Assembly: GCF_000687555.1 (NCBI RefSeq)
Contig: NZ_JHWJ01000001.1
Span: 248,001 to 312,000 of the forward strand
Reading direction: 5' to 3'
Length of the DNA stretch: 64,000 nt
Origin: [Clostridium] aerotolerans DSM 5434
Lineage (GTDB): Bacteria > Bacillota > Clostridia > Lachnospirales > Lachnospiraceae
How positions within the stretch are numbered: position 1 is the stretch's first letter; each line of letters opens with the position of its first letter. Made by a program: the position numbers and the translations under genes. A model generated the notes under the pieces. It searched no databases and was not told where the DNA came from. It was given only the letters and a program-made list of their open reading frames with translations. Below are positions 34,813-44,757 of the stretch, one piece after another.

Positions 34813-36069
34813 TCACAAGTAACTGGCGAAAAGCATTATGTTCAATACGGTAAGTATGATTGCAATAGACCAGAGAACGATATTATTTAACAGGCTGTTT
34901 TTGTATTTCCCCATGACTTTTTTGGATGATGTTAAGTATATCTGTAAAAATACGGTAATAGGAAGCTGCACGCTAAGCAGCATCTGACTATAAACCAGAC
35001 CCTTGAAGGGATCTGTAATAAAGAATATAAGTAAGGTTGCAATGACAAGAATTCCAACAACACCGATTTTCGTATGTCTGTCCTTAATATCATATGGCTC
35101 TCCAAACATTCCGGCAAAAATGGTTCCTGCTGCCATCCCTGCCGTCATCGTAGAGGAGATTCCGGCAAAAAGCAGTGCGACGCCAAAGATAATGGCTGCA
35201 AAGGGACCAACCAGCGGAGTCAGCATCTGTTGTGCCTGACCTAATTCCTCTACCTTTACCGCCTGAGTAAAGAAGGTGGTGGCTGCGAGGATTATCATGG
35301 CACTGTTGATGGCCCAGCCTATGATCATGGAGAATAATGTGTCAAGAAATTCATACTTTAACTGTTTATCAATGACCGCCTCATCTTCTAAATTCCACTG
35401 CCTGCTTTGTATGATCTCCGAATGAAGAAATAAGTTATGGGGCATGACAACAGCCCCTAAAACAGACATAATAATTGGCAGGGAGCCGGCAGGAAACGAA
35501 ACGGTGGTCCAGCCGACGAAAGCTTCCCGCCAGCTCACATGAACGACGCTAAGCTCGTATAAGAAGGATATGCCGATGATGGATACAAAGCCCATGATGA
35601 CCTTTTCTAATTTTTTATACGAATTTGTAAATAGAAAAAATATAATTACAATCAATATAAGAACAGAACCAAATTTAAGCGGCATCTTAAATAACAGGTT
35701 CAGTGCGATGGCACCTCCCAGAATCTCTGCCATAGCGGTGGATACCGCCGCTAAAAGACCGGTAGAAAGAATGGTTTTAGACAGCCAGGGTTTTAGATGT
35801 TTGTTGGCTGCTTCCGAAAGACAATCACCGGTTACGATACCAAGATGGGCTACATTATGTTGCAGCAATATCAGCATAATGGTTGATAGAGTTACCATCC
35901 ACAGAAGCTTATATCCATATTCAGATCCTGCTGCAATGTTAGAGGCCCAATTACCAGGATCAATAAATCCAACGGTCACAAGGAGTCCGGGTCCAATATA
36001 TCCTAATAACTCTTTTAAGCCAAAGGTGGGGTGATGTTCTTTTGTATTCAAAATATTTTTTAGATTCAT
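34813..36069 (-). CDS. mntH: Nramp-family divalent metal transporter
   Basis: 418 residues from ATG 36069 (GGAGGT upstream); 16 extra residues of a longer frame are rejected. Eleven spans with the TM1 signature GFIDPGNWASN and the TM6 signature MSVLGAVVMPHNLFLHS, the metal-binding DPGN and MPH residues of Mn2+/Fe2+ proton symporters. Monocistronic between terminators. No Fur or MntR box was recognised in the 120-bp upstream region. Confidence 0.92.
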   Translation of the reverse strand: MNLKNILNTKEHHPTFGLKELLGYIGPGLLVTVGFIDPGNWASNIAAGSEYGYKLLWMVTLSTIMLILLQHNVAHLGIVTGDCLSEAANKHLKPWLSKTILSTGLLAAVSTAMAEILGGAIALNLLFKMPLKFGSVLILIVIIFFLFTNSYKKLEKVIMGFVSIIGISFLYELSVVHVSWREAFVGWTTVSFPAGSLPIIMSVLGAVVMPHNLFLHSEIIQSRQWNLEDEAVIDKQLKYEFLDTLFSMIIGWAINSAMIILAATTFFTQAVKVEELGQAQQMLTPLVGPFAAIIFGVALLFAGISSTMTAGMAAGTIFAGMFGEPYDIKDRHTKIGVVGILVIATLLIFFITDPFKGLVYSQMLLSVQLPITVFLQIYLTSSKKVMGKYKNSLLNNIVLWSIAIILTVLNIMLFASYL

Positions 36070-36173
36070 ATTTGTTACCTCCAATGATACTTTAATACCG
36101 GCCTGTTTTATTGTCAATCCGATTTATTTATGGTAAAAATGAAAACTCCACATGTATTTGATTGTATAACTGG

Positions 36174-36225
36174 AAAGAACAGGCGTCCTCCATATCATTT
36201 CTGATATCGAAGACGCCTGTTCTTT
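36174..36225. terminator. Terminator between mntH and chemoreceptor gene
   Basis: AAAGAACAGGCGTC (36174-36187) pairs with GACGCCTGTTCTTT (36212-36225), with an inner ATATCA/TGATAT. The stem lies between the end of the chemoreceptor gene and the start of mntH on the minus strand. Confidence 0.88.
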
Positions 36226-36239
36226 CTAAAACAAATGGA

Positions 36240-38465
36240 TTAATATTTTCCAAAGGAATGATTCTGATGTTCTTCTTCTAAAGATTCCTCTGGCAAAATG
36301 GTTTCATTTGGTGCTTCCATGTAGCCATTGGAGTGAGAGTCCATCAGTTTGAATTTTCCTACCAGAGATTTTAAGGTAACTGCCTGAGCAGACAATTCCT
36401 CAGAGGTAGCAGCGCTTTCTTCTGATGTTGCTGAAGTAGTCTGTACCACAGCTGAAATCTGATCAATACCGGTTGTGACCTGCATAACAGCCTCAGCCTG
36501 TGCCGTGGAGGCCTCTGCAATTTCAGAAATACGGACAGCGGAGACATTTGACTTCTCAACAACAAGACGAAGAGCTTCCGCAGTTTCTCCTGCAATCTTA
36601 GTACCATTTCCAATGGCTGCAATTGCATTTTCAATGAGGAGCGTCGTATTCTTTGCTGCTTCCGCAGATTTTCCGGCTAAGTTACGGACTTCATCTGCAA
36701 CCACTGCAAATCCCTTGCCCGCAGAACCGGCTCTTGCAGCTTCCACAGCAGCGTTAAGTGCCAGAATATTGGTCTGGAATGCGATATCATCAATGGTCCT
36801 TATAATTTTACCGATTTCATTGGAGGTGCTGGCAATGTCATTCATAGCTGCAATCATATCAGCCATCTTTTGATTACCGCTTAATACGCCTTCACTGGCT
36901 TCCTGAGACAGTGTATTGGCCTCAGAGGCGTTGGCAGCATTTTCCTTAATTCGATTGGAGATATCTGTAATGGTAGCAGATAACTCTTCAATGCTAGAGG
37001 CCTGCTCTGTTGCACCCTGGCTTAAGGCCTGAGCAGCATCAGATACCTGAGAAGCACCGGTGGAAACCTGCTCGGATGCATGGTCAATCTCTAACAGTGC
37101 ATTGCTTAAGGTTAAACGTATGTTGTGCATTGCTTCTAAAATGTTTTTGTAAGAACCAACGTATTGTTCCTCTTTTGAGGTTGTCACTCTGAAATTACCA
37201 TTGCTCATTTCACCCAGCACGTAATTGATATCCTGGATAATCAGCTTTAAGTTATCTGCCATAGAAAGGAAGTTCTTAGAGAGGACTCCAATCTCATCCT
37301 GGGATTTAATATCCAGGTGGATATCAAGATTACCGGCAGCAATATCAGAAGCTGCGGATACGACTCCATCAATCGGACGGAGAGTTCGCTTCATTACAAT
37401 CGTAATTACAGTAATAATAATAGCTGTGGCAATAGCAGCCAATACAATCATGATTGCAACGATTAAGTAGACATCTTTATTTAAATCATTCCTTTCCAGA
37501 GTGCTTGAGGCCCACCAGGTCTGTGACTCACAGGTAATGGGGTAGTAATGTCTGGATTCAAAGGTGCCGTCGTCTCTTCTTGTATCAACATGGAACTCTT
37601 GCTTTGACTTCTGGGCCTCTGTAATTTTATTGTACTGGGAAGCGGGCAGCATATCTTCCAGCTTCTTACCAATATTGTCATTTGATTTACTGTCAAAAGA
37701 GATGATATTGCCCTCTGTGTAAATATCTACATACATGGTAGGATATTTCGCATCTGTTGTCTTGATTTTTGAGAAGTTAGCAAGGCTGATATCTGCAAGA
37801 ACAACTCCGATTACATTATCCCCTTTCATGATGGGATAAGCAACTGTACTCATCATGGTTCCTTTGTAATCAAATGGGTCAGTGATATAGGGAGCTTTTG
37901 TCTCCTTGGCAATTTTGTAATAATCATTCTTTGAATACTCACTGTATGCGCCAAGAGACTGTGCTGTTTTATTCTTTGCGTCATTTCTGTCTATGTATAC
38001 AGAGTAGTCTTTGACCGAAGAGTCAAACTGACCAGGCTCAAAAAAGGCACCGATACCGTAAAGATCAGCACTATTGTTAAGGGCCGCCCATGCGGAGTTC
38101 ATCACATAGGTCTCTATTGCATAATTGGATTCTGTCAGCTGTGCATTATAAACATGGCTTTGAATACTTTCCCCGTTAAATACTCCGGCAGCGTTTCTGT
38201 TCCCGCTGTATACATTGTTTAAGTACTCCTGTAATTCTTTTGCGGTACCAGCAGCGCCGCTGACCATGGACAGCACCATAAGTCCGTTTTTAGCGGCAAT
38301 CCCGCTAAATTCCCCGTTGATTGCTTTTGACAATGAGATACTTGTCTGCATTGCAGAAATCGCAATCAGCAGACTCAAACTCACTGTAAGAATTACGCCC
38401 GTTATAATAGACATTTTTGTTGCAAGCTTAAAATCGTTGAATTTCAATTTTTTTTTGTTTTTCAT
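36240..38465 (-). CDS. Methyl-accepting chemotaxis protein with Cache sensor
   Basis: 741 residues: N-terminal span (about 17-39), a ~290-residue outside sensor domain of dCache type ([36 protein letters not shown]), second span ([27 protein letters not shown]), HAMP ([21 protein letters not shown]), then the signalling hairpin with the tip [23 protein letters not shown]. No CheR-binding pentapeptide at the C-terminus. Reports an extracellular small molecule, probably an amino acid or organic acid as for many Cache receptors; ligand unknown. No che genes are close. Confidence 0.95.
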   Translation of the reverse strand: MKNKKKLKFNDFKLATKMSIITGVILTVSLSLLIAISAMQTSISLSKAINGEFSGIAAKNGLMVLSMVSGAAGTAKELQEYLNNVYSGNRNAAGVFNGESIQSHVYNAQLTESNYAIETYVMNSAWAALNNSADLYGIGAFFEPGQFDSSVKDYSVYIDRNDAKNKTAQSLGAYSEYSKNDYYKIAKETKAPYITDPFDYKGTMMSTVAYPIMKGDNVIGVVLADISLANFSKIKTTDAKYPTMYVDIYTEGNIISFDSKSNDNIGKKLEDMLPASQYNKITEAQKSKQEFHVDTRRDDGTFESRHYYPITCESQTWWASSTLERNDLNKDVYLIVAIMIVLAAIATAIIITVITIVMKRTLRPIDGVVSAASDIAAGNLDIHLDIKSQDEIGVLSKNFLSMADNLKLIIQDINYVLGEMSNGNFRVTTSKEEQYVGSYKNILEAMHNIRLTLSNALLEIDHASEQVSTGASQVSDAAQALSQGATEQASSIEELSATITDISNRIKENAANASEANTLSQEASEGVLSGNQKMADMIAAMNDIASTSNEIGKIIRTIDDIAFQTNILALNAAVEAARAGSAGKGFAVVADEVRNLAGKSAEAAKNTTLLIENAIAAIGNGTKIAGETAEALRLVVEKSNVSAVRISEIAEASTAQAEAVMQVTTGIDQISAVVQTTSATSEESAATSEELSAQAVTLKSLVGKFKLMDSHSNGYMEAPNETILPEESLEEEHQNHSFGKY

Positions 38466-38778
38466 AAGTGTTATGCTCCCTTAATCAATTAATTGGAAAA
38501 ATTTACCAATCACTGGACAAAAAATATACTGCACGGGTTGCAGTAAAGATTTTGTGTAAATATAAGAGAATAACCTCCTTTCTTATTTTTATTCAGATAA
38601 AGTCTGTTCAACATCAATATATTCGACATGAATCGACAATATAATAATAGGAAAAATGAAAAAAAGTTACTATAATTATGCATACATAATAGTAATCTAC
38701 AAATTGTAACGGTTTTTTATCACTAATTATTCGCAAATAACAAGAATACCCGGATAATTTCCGGGCATTCTCATAAGA
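38466..38778. other. Intergenic region upstream of the chemoreceptor gene
   Basis: About 313 AT-rich bases holding the chemoreceptor promoter (minus strand) and, at 38744-38770, a short terminator for the splB gene (GAATACCCGGA paired with TTCCGGGCATTC). No gene is seen. No sigma-D type promoter (TAAA..GCCGATAA) was recognised. Confidence 0.4.
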
Positions 38779-39774
38779 TTAAACTACATATAAGATTGTC
38801 ATTTCTTTTAATTTTTCTTCAATCTGCTGCCTCATGAAAATCTCTCCATCCGCTCTTAAATCGTTACGATAACAGTATTTTCCTCTGCCCCGGCCAGTCA
38901 TCATCTCTTTGGAATAAAGCTGATCGGAATCGGGGAAGGCTTCTGTATTAATCGCATTGTGAACGTAGCTGTAGGTCATAAAAATAATTTCTATGAGTGC
39001 CTGTTTTTTCACCTTATCCGATAAGAGCTGGGATAGAGTGTCTATTAATTCCCCGTACAAGGTTTTCCAGTTTTCGGTCAAGATAACAGGCGCTATTAAC
39101 AATCCTACCTGATAGCCGGCGTCGCACATGCGGTTTAGGGCTGTGATTCTTGCAGTAAGGCTGGAGGTGCCAGGTTCAAAACGGCTGATAATGGATTGAG
39201 GATTTACACTCATTCGCATGATGACACGACCTCTGTGGTTTAATCCCAAAAGAGGTTCCACCTGATTAAACTTTGTAGGAAAGGTGAGAAAGCCGTATTG
39301 GCTCTTGCTGAAATTTTCAATCGTCCAGGATAGATTGCCGGTTATGGTGTTTTCAAGGACTAGATCACTGTTGCTGCCGATTTCGTAGGTAAAATCTTTT
39401 TGATAGCGGATGCCGTGATCCATAAGTTTCTTAAGCATCTGGTCCCGGTTCACGAACAGGCGAAGATAAGCACATTTATTGTAATTGCAGACCAGATAGC
39501 AGTAGTGGCACATGGCAGTACAGCCGGAAGAGGTGTAAGGAACAAGAAAATCTGAGACTTTATGATTGGGAACGTAGTTATGGGTCTTTCGGACGCCAAT
39601 GACTATAATCCGTTTTAGGGCTGGGAAATCTTTATTGGGTCTTGTCCTAAGTTCGTCTATTTTATTATGACTCTCGATGGGAACCCAGGGGACATCACTG
39701 TATTTTTCTTTTAACGTCTGGCCTAGCTCATAATTTAAAGAGTCAGGCTCGTAATAGATCTTATCCGGAAACAT
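38779..39774 (-). CDS. splB: Spore photoproduct lyase
   Basis: 331 residues. The radical SAM motif CTAMCHYC sits near residue 85 (SGCTAMCHYCYL), followed by the SPL features NSDLVLENTITG, LTFPTKFN and RMSVNPQSIISRFEPGTSSL. It reverses the UV lesion 5-thyminyl-5,6-dihydrothymine during spore germination. Start ATG follows GGAGGT. A CATACTA (39806-39800, minus strand) lies 26 bases upstream, matching the -10 of forespore sigma G/F, but the -35 is weak (GGAAG). Confidence 0.88.
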   Translation of the reverse strand: MFPDKIYYEPDSLNYELGQTLKEKYSDVPWVPIESHNKIDELRTRPNKDFPALKRIIVIGVRKTHNYVPNHKVSDFLVPYTSSGCTAMCHYCYLVCNYNKCAYLRLFVNRDQMLKKLMDHGIRYQKDFTYEIGSNSDLVLENTITGNLSWTIENFSKSQYGFLTFPTKFNQVEPLLGLNHRGRVIMRMSVNPQSIISRFEPGTSSLTARITALNRMCDAGYQVGLLIAPVILTENWKTLYGELIDTLSQLLSDKVKKQALIEIIFMTYSYVHNAINTEAFPDSDQLYSKEMMTGRGRGKYCYRNDLRADGEIFMRQQIEEKLKEMTILYVV

Positions 39775-39882
39775 GGCATACCTCCTATTTTTCTAAAATT
39801 AGTATGTGTGGAAAAATAGGAAGCTTCCATGAAATGTTGCACAAAAATTACAGTGAAATATGGACAACATCACAAAACGGTT

Positions 39883-40371
39883 TTATGGGGTCATGAAAAT
39901 GGGAAGCGAAGGCGGAGCATAGGTGAAAACAAAAAACAGAGCCATTAACAATAAAACAGCAGCGAATAACCATTTATTATATTTTTGAAGAAGACAGTTC
40001 TTTGAAAAATACCGGCTGATTGCAAAAGCAATAAAAACAGAGAAGTAGAACAGTAATATATCCAAAATAAGGCTGCTTTTTCCAAGAATCGCAGTGTAGA
40101 TATAAAAAACCACTGGTATCAGGAAGGTGCCTGTTAACATGCCTGCATAATAGCCAGATGTCTGGCAGGAGTTGGTTTCCCCATCTCTTTTTAGAAGGCC
40201 AAATATCACCATGGGAAAGAAGATCAGCTTCATATGTTCCCAAACGGATTCATTGACAGGAGAGAGGAGTCCTACCACCGGATTTTCCCCTGACCACTCA
40301 TAGGCGAAGTGAAACAGGGTTCCTATTACCCATACGAATATAATTCCGATTATTACAACGTATTTTTTAAT
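39883..40371 (-). CDS. DUF6512-like membrane protein, apparent ATT start
   Basis: No ATG, GTG or TTG opens the conserved N-terminus. The coding frame runs upstream to an ATT at 40371-40369, 8 bases after AGGAGG, giving MKKYVVIIGIIFVWVIGTLFHF, a span followed by AYEWSGENPVVGLLSPVNESVWEHMKLIFFP. The next possible start, GTG at 40278, would lose the first span and has no ribosome site. With ATT the protein is 162 residues with four or five spans. The family is of unknown function. It begins 20 bases after the upstream subtilase and is probably cotranscribed with it. Confidence 0.65.
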   Translation of the reverse strand: MKKYVVIIGIIFVWVIGTLFHFAYEWSGENPVVGLLSPVNESVWEHMKLIFFPMVIFGLLKRDGETNSCQTSGYYAGMLTGTFLIPVVFYIYTAILGKSSLILDILLFYFSVFIAFAISRYFSKNCLLQKYNKWLFAAVLLLMALFFVFTYAPPSLPIFMTP

Positions 40372-40391
40372 ATGCCTTTCCTCCTTTTTTG

Positions 40392-42074
40392 TTAAATGTT
40401 TGTAAGACTCTGGAACAAGTTATTAATATCAATCTGACCATATCCCCATACATTATTGGGATATATTTCTGTCGTGCTCCGCCTGGCACCGCGAATAATA
40501 AGGCGATTGATATCATTACCTGTCATAGACGGATAATTTCCTCTTGGTACCGCCCATTCCATGACCATAGCTATAATACCAGCTGCATGAGCACTGGCGG
40601 CTCCTGTTCCGGTAATGGTTCCATAAAGATTGCCGCCTGGTCCTGGCAGAGCACAAGGGAGTTCAAAGCCTGGTGCTGCGATATCAGGCTTTACAAGGCC
40701 ATTTCTTGCATAGCCTCTGCTGGATTCTCCCAATATACTGTCAGTCAGCTGATTGTAGGCAGTAACAGTCAGCTGATTCGTACCATTTCCGGGAGAAGTA
40801 ATGGTTGTATCTGGATTTGGATTTAAGAAAAAGGTATCATTGGAAATCAAATCCCCGCTTGGGAGCCAGCAATGAAAGGAAAAAGGTACATTGCCAACAC
40901 TCTGGATACGAAAATACCAAATACCGGATGCTGGATTTCGAAAGCGAATCAGTATCAACTGATCGCCGGTCTCTTCTTCTAATACAATATTATTGACCCA
41001 TACAACACTCTGCGTAAAAATGAAATTAAACTCTCTGCAATCATTGATGGTAGGAAAGATTCTTTGAGTGGATTCCCGATTGGGAGTAGATATATCAATG
41101 GAAACTCTTTCCGGTGCATAAGGCCATATTTCCATCCAGAATTGGGGTTCATTTTCTCCGATCCTCAATTCAAAATCATGATAATAAGGGGCTGTAGTGG
41201 TACTGTTAAAATAATGCCTTCTTTTATTTCCTTCATTGCCTGCAGACACAGATACACCAATTCCAGGAAGCTGCACAAGGTAGGTCAAGTAGCTGCTAAA
41301 GACACCATGGCCGTCATGCCCGCCCTGGTTGCTGCCTAAAGCTACGCAGATTACGATGGGACGGCCGATTTTTTGTGACATTAATAGAAGATACCTGGAT
41401 CCCAGTATTAGATCTGATTCCTGAAAGCAATAAGCATTGGGATTGACAAAAAATAATTCTTTCAAATTATTTTTTGCCTCTTTTAACTTAACAACTACAA
41501 TATCAGCCTCAGTAACAATACCGGAAAATGACTCATCCGCATTAGGTTTTCCTGCAATGATGCTTGTAATGGCAGTGCCATGGCCATTGGTATCCACGGT
41601 AGGAACAATGGATAGGGGATCTTCTGAACGCAATGCTTCGTTAATGGTATCCCGAGTGTATTCACTTCCAAAGGTAAAGCCCTCAGGTATTGTTCCGCTC
41701 TGCACGGTCTGATCCCAGATGGCCTGGATGCGGGTAGTACCATCATTATTTCGGAATGCCTCATGCCGGTAGTCTATCCCAGTATCAATGACTCCTATCA
41801 TAATGCCACGTCCGAACAGACTTAGAAAAGGATTGCGTTGTACCGTTCCAATTCCAGACTTTTCAATGCTGATAGTGGATTCAAGAGTATAGAGTGCAGG
41901 AAAGGCATTATATGGCTGGCTGCCCAGAAGGCAGGGATCCATTTCACTTCTTAAGATATGGACTAAAGAACTGCGCTCGGTGAGATAAGTAATATTATCA
42001 CCCGTATCATAGGCTGGAACAGATATATTACTTATGATAAGATCGTAGTAATTATTGTCTAAAATTTTACTCAA
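40392..42074 (-). CDS. Csp-like subtilase, catalytic Ser replaced by Gly
   Basis: 560 residues, TTG start 7 bases after GGAGG. Subtilisin S8 fold with Asp97 (VIDTGIDY), His165 (DTNGHGTAIT) and the oxyanion Asn (SAGNEG), plus an inserted jelly-roll domain between. At the position of the nucleophile the sequence is ITGTGAASAHAAG where active enzymes have GTSxA: Gly491 replaces Ser. C. difficile CspC, a germination pseudoprotease, has the same Ser-to-Gly change. Close paralogue of the 42166 gene. No signal peptide. Probably a non-catalytic spore-associated protein; a true protease is unlikely unless another Ser acts. Confidence 0.85.
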   Translation of the reverse strand: MSKILDNNYYDLIISNISVPAYDTGDNITYLTERSSLVHILRSEMDPCLLGSQPYNAFPALYTLESTISIEKSGIGTVQRNPFLSLFGRGIMIGVIDTGIDYRHEAFRNNDGTTRIQAIWDQTVQSGTIPEGFTFGSEYTRDTINEALRSEDPLSIVPTVDTNGHGTAITSIIAGKPNADESFSGIVTEADIVVVKLKEAKNNLKELFFVNPNAYCFQESDLILGSRYLLLMSQKIGRPIVICVALGSNQGGHDGHGVFSSYLTYLVQLPGIGVSVSAGNEGNKRRHYFNSTTTAPYYHDFELRIGENEPQFWMEIWPYAPERVSIDISTPNRESTQRIFPTINDCREFNFIFTQSVVWVNNIVLEEETGDQLILIRFRNPASGIWYFRIQSVGNVPFSFHCWLPSGDLISNDTFFLNPNPDTTITSPGNGTNQLTVTAYNQLTDSILGESSRGYARNGLVKPDIAAPGFELPCALPGPGGNLYGTITGTGAASAHAAGIIAMVMEWAVPRGNYPSMTGNDINRLIIRGARRSTTEIYPNNVWGYGQIDINNLFQSLTNI

Positions 42075-42165
42075 AATCCAGCCTCCAGTCTATCTTGATG
42101 AAGCGTATATTATATATTATGCGTGGGAATGCCCTTTATGAGCGATCAGCACAGGTGCAGATATA

Positions 42166-43839
42166 TCAGATATTTGTAAGCTGTTCAAATAAGCTGTTAA
42201 CATCAAGTTTTCCATAGCCCCATATGTTATTAGGATAAATCAGAGATGCATCCCGTCTGGCTCCTCTTATGATAAGTCGGTTAGCATCGTAGCCGCTCAT
42301 TACTGAATAATTTCCTCTTGTAATTCCCCATTCCATGAGCATAGCCATGGCACCAGCAGCATGGGCAGCCGCAGCACCGGTTCCGGTCAGGGTACCGTAT
42401 TGATTGCCAGGCATTGCACAGGGAATCTGATAGCCGGGAGAAGCGATATCCGGAGCTACAAGACCGTTTCTGGTATACCCTCTGCTTGATTCCAACAGTA
42501 TGCTATCATCAAATTGATTGTATGCTGTAACAGTCAATTGGCTTATGCCATTCCCTGGAGAGGTGATGGTAGTGTCTGGATTAGGATTAAGGAAAAAGGT
42601 GTCATTGGAGATTAAGTCTTCTGATGGCAGCCATACATGAAAGGAAAGGGGAGAATTATCCAGGCTTTGAATGCGGATTCTCCATACCCCGGACAGAGCA
42701 TCCTGAAAGCGTACTAGTATCAGCTGATCACCGGTTTCTTCTTCAAATAGAAAGTTATTAATCCATAGTTTACTTGGAGTAAAAATAAAATTGAACATTC
42801 TGCAGTCACTGATAGCAGGGTAGACCTGCTGAGTAGATTCCCTGTTTGGAGAAGAGATATCAACGGAAAGCCTGCCTAATGCATAGGGCCAGATTTCCAT
42901 GGCAAAAAGCTTGTCATTCTCTCCGACTCTTAATTCAAAATCATTATAAAAGGGAGCGTTTGTCGTGCTGTTAAAATAATGTCTGCGGCTGCTTCCTTCA
43001 TTACCGGCAGAAACGGATATGCCGATTCCAGGTGTCCTGGCCAGATAATTCACATAATTGCTTAAAGCACTGCTGCCATCGTGTGAGCCCATGCTGCTGC
43101 CCAGAGCAATACAGATGACGATGGGCCTGCTGGCAGCGGAAGCGTAGCTTTCTAAGTATCTTAGTGCCAGCATGATGTCAGATTCCTGATAACATAGCTT
43201 ATCTTCCGGAACGAACATGATTCTTTTGGTCACTGATTTTGCTTCCTTTAATTTAACCACAACAATCTCTGATTCTGGTACGACTCCTGAAAATGCATTT
43301 TCCTCGTCTGGCCTTCCTGCAATGATGCTTGCAATGCAAGTTCCATGGCCGTTGGTGTCTGTAGTGGGGACAATGGAGAGGGGATTTTCTGCTCTTAAGG
43401 CCAGGTTAATGATCTCTCGGTTGTACTCCGTTCCAAAAGTGAAGTCCTGAGGAGGAGGACCATCCTGAATCGTCTGATCCCAGATAGAGAGTATCCTGCT
43501 AGTGTTATCATTATACATAAAAGCAGGATGGGTATAATCGATTCCTGTATCAATGATACCGATGATTACGCCTCTTCCAAAAAGATTAAGAAAAGGATTG
43601 CGTTGTACCGTTCCAATCCCTGACTTTTCAATGCTGATGGTAGAGGTGGGAGTATATAAAGTAGGAAAGTTGTGGTAAGGAAATGAGCCAATAATGCAGG
43701 GGTCAAATTCCGCAACAGGAATATTGAGCAGGGAATGCCTGAAATTAAGCAGCGTAATATTATCTCCCGAATCATACACGGGAATCGAGACGTTATTGAT
43801 AATAAGGTCATAGTAGTTATTATCTATAATTTTTTCCAA
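42166..43839 (-). CDS. Csp-like subtilase paralogue, catalytic Ser replaced by Gly
   Basis: 557 residues, TTG start with GGGGGG upstream. Same layout as the 40392 gene and similar along the full length. Asp97 and His165 are kept, but LTGTGAAAAHAAG has Gly488 instead of Ser. The two genes are 91 bp apart, arising from tandem duplication. If they are descendants of CspB/CspC-type germination proteins, both have lost catalysis, so the active partner (CspB-type) would have to be encoded elsewhere. A CATATTA, a possible sigma-G/F -10, lies about 55 bases upstream (low weight). Confidence 0.85.
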   Translation of the reverse strand: MEKIIDNNYYDLIINNVSIPVYDSGDNITLLNFRHSLLNIPVAEFDPCIIGSFPYHNFPTLYTPTSTISIEKSGIGTVQRNPFLNLFGRGVIIGIIDTGIDYTHPAFMYNDNTSRILSIWDQTIQDGPPPQDFTFGTEYNREIINLALRAENPLSIVPTTDTNGHGTCIASIIAGRPDEENAFSGVVPESEIVVVKLKEAKSVTKRIMFVPEDKLCYQESDIMLALRYLESYASAASRPIVICIALGSSMGSHDGSSALSNYVNYLARTPGIGISVSAGNEGSSRRHYFNSTTNAPFYNDFELRVGENDKLFAMEIWPYALGRLSVDISSPNRESTQQVYPAISDCRMFNFIFTPSKLWINNFLFEEETGDQLILVRFQDALSGVWRIRIQSLDNSPLSFHVWLPSEDLISNDTFFLNPNPDTTITSPGNGISQLTVTAYNQFDDSILLESSRGYTRNGLVAPDIASPGYQIPCAMPGNQYGTLTGTGAAAAHAAGAMAMLMEWGITRGNYSVMSGYDANRLIIRGARRDASLIYPNNIWGYGKLDVNSLFEQLTNI

Positions 43840-43934
43840 ATTTGCCCCCCAGCCTGATTCGATAGAAGCATTTGTTCTATATTATGCAGACAGGAATTTA
43901 ATATGAGCAACCGCTATGGTATATCCACGTAATT

Positions 43935-44633
43935 TTAGGGAGTTTTTATCCAGCCTTTCTTCACCCAGTGTTCGTTATCCGCTGATAAAACAGTTTCTTT
44001 TCTCGCTGCCTGCTGATGCATCCTCCTACAGATAGCAAAGAGGATCTTGACTTTTAACCCCTGCCTTGGGGGTGCCTGGTTCTTTAAGATTTCAGCAAAT
44101 TTTACTGTTTTTCTTAAAATTACCCTTTGCCGTTTCTCAGACAGCTGGTTAAAGATAACACCTTCCATCAGTCCGATGCCCAGGGTCCGAATCTGAGAAA
44201 CACCAAGCCACGTAAGACTGGTTTTAATGTCACTTTGTGCACCCTTTTGAATGGGACCTACTGCATTGGTAAGAATAGCAGCTCTTTTATGGAACATTCT
44301 CTCATCTGGTCTGTGCACCATCCAATGGACACATAAATGATCCAGCAGAGCTTTTATCTGGCCTGTTGTTCTTAGTGCATAAACCGGGGAAGCGAAGACG
44401 AGCAGGTCCGATTCCAGCATGGAATCCCAGATGGGAACAACGTAATCTGCATGAGGACAGAGATCTTCATTCTTAAAAAAGCAGACTTTACAGCCGGAGC
44501 AGAAGTGAGGAAGATCCCTGGGCAGATAAAATTCTGTAATATCATGGCCTGGTCCCAAAGCATCTAAGAATGTTTCCTTGATCCGGTAGGTGCAGCCTTT
44601 TTGCTCCGTTCCGGTAATGACTGTTATTTTCAT
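43935..44633 (-). CDS. Flavodoxin-like NAD(P)H-dependent oxidoreductase
   Basis: 232 residues. FMN-binding flavodoxin fold (ITVITGTEQKGCTYRI, ASPVYALRTTGQIKALLDHL) with a Cys cluster FCSGCKVCFFKNEDLCPHAD typical of iron-sulfur flavoprotein-like NADPH-dependent FMN reductases. Probable electron carrier or quinone/nitro reductase. ATG follows AAGGAGG. Single gene. Confidence 0.82.
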   Translation of the reverse strand: MKITVITGTEQKGCTYRIKETFLDALGPGHDITEFYLPRDLPHFCSGCKVCFFKNEDLCPHADYVVPIWDSMLESDLLVFASPVYALRTTGQIKALLDHLCVHWMVHRPDERMFHKRAAILTNAVGPIQKGAQSDIKTSLTWLGVSQIRTLGIGLMEGVIFNQLSEKRQRVILRKTVKFAEILKNQAPPRQGLKVKILFAICRRMHQQAARKETVLSADNEHWVKKGWIKTP

Positions 44634-44700
44634 GGGAGTCCTCCTTACTTAATGGTTTATTAGCAGTATACCACATTGTGTTTTAAATTTGCAAAGATGT

Positions 44701-44744
44701 AAAAAAAGCAGCCACTGTTCCTATAATCCATGAACAGTGGCTGC
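44701..44744 (-). terminator. Terminator of the 44758 gene
   Basis: On the minus strand GCAGCCACTGTTC pairs with its complement (44732-44744 and 44708-44720) and is followed by seven T (44707-44701). Confidence 0.9.
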
Positions 44745-44757
44745 TGATGATTTAAAT

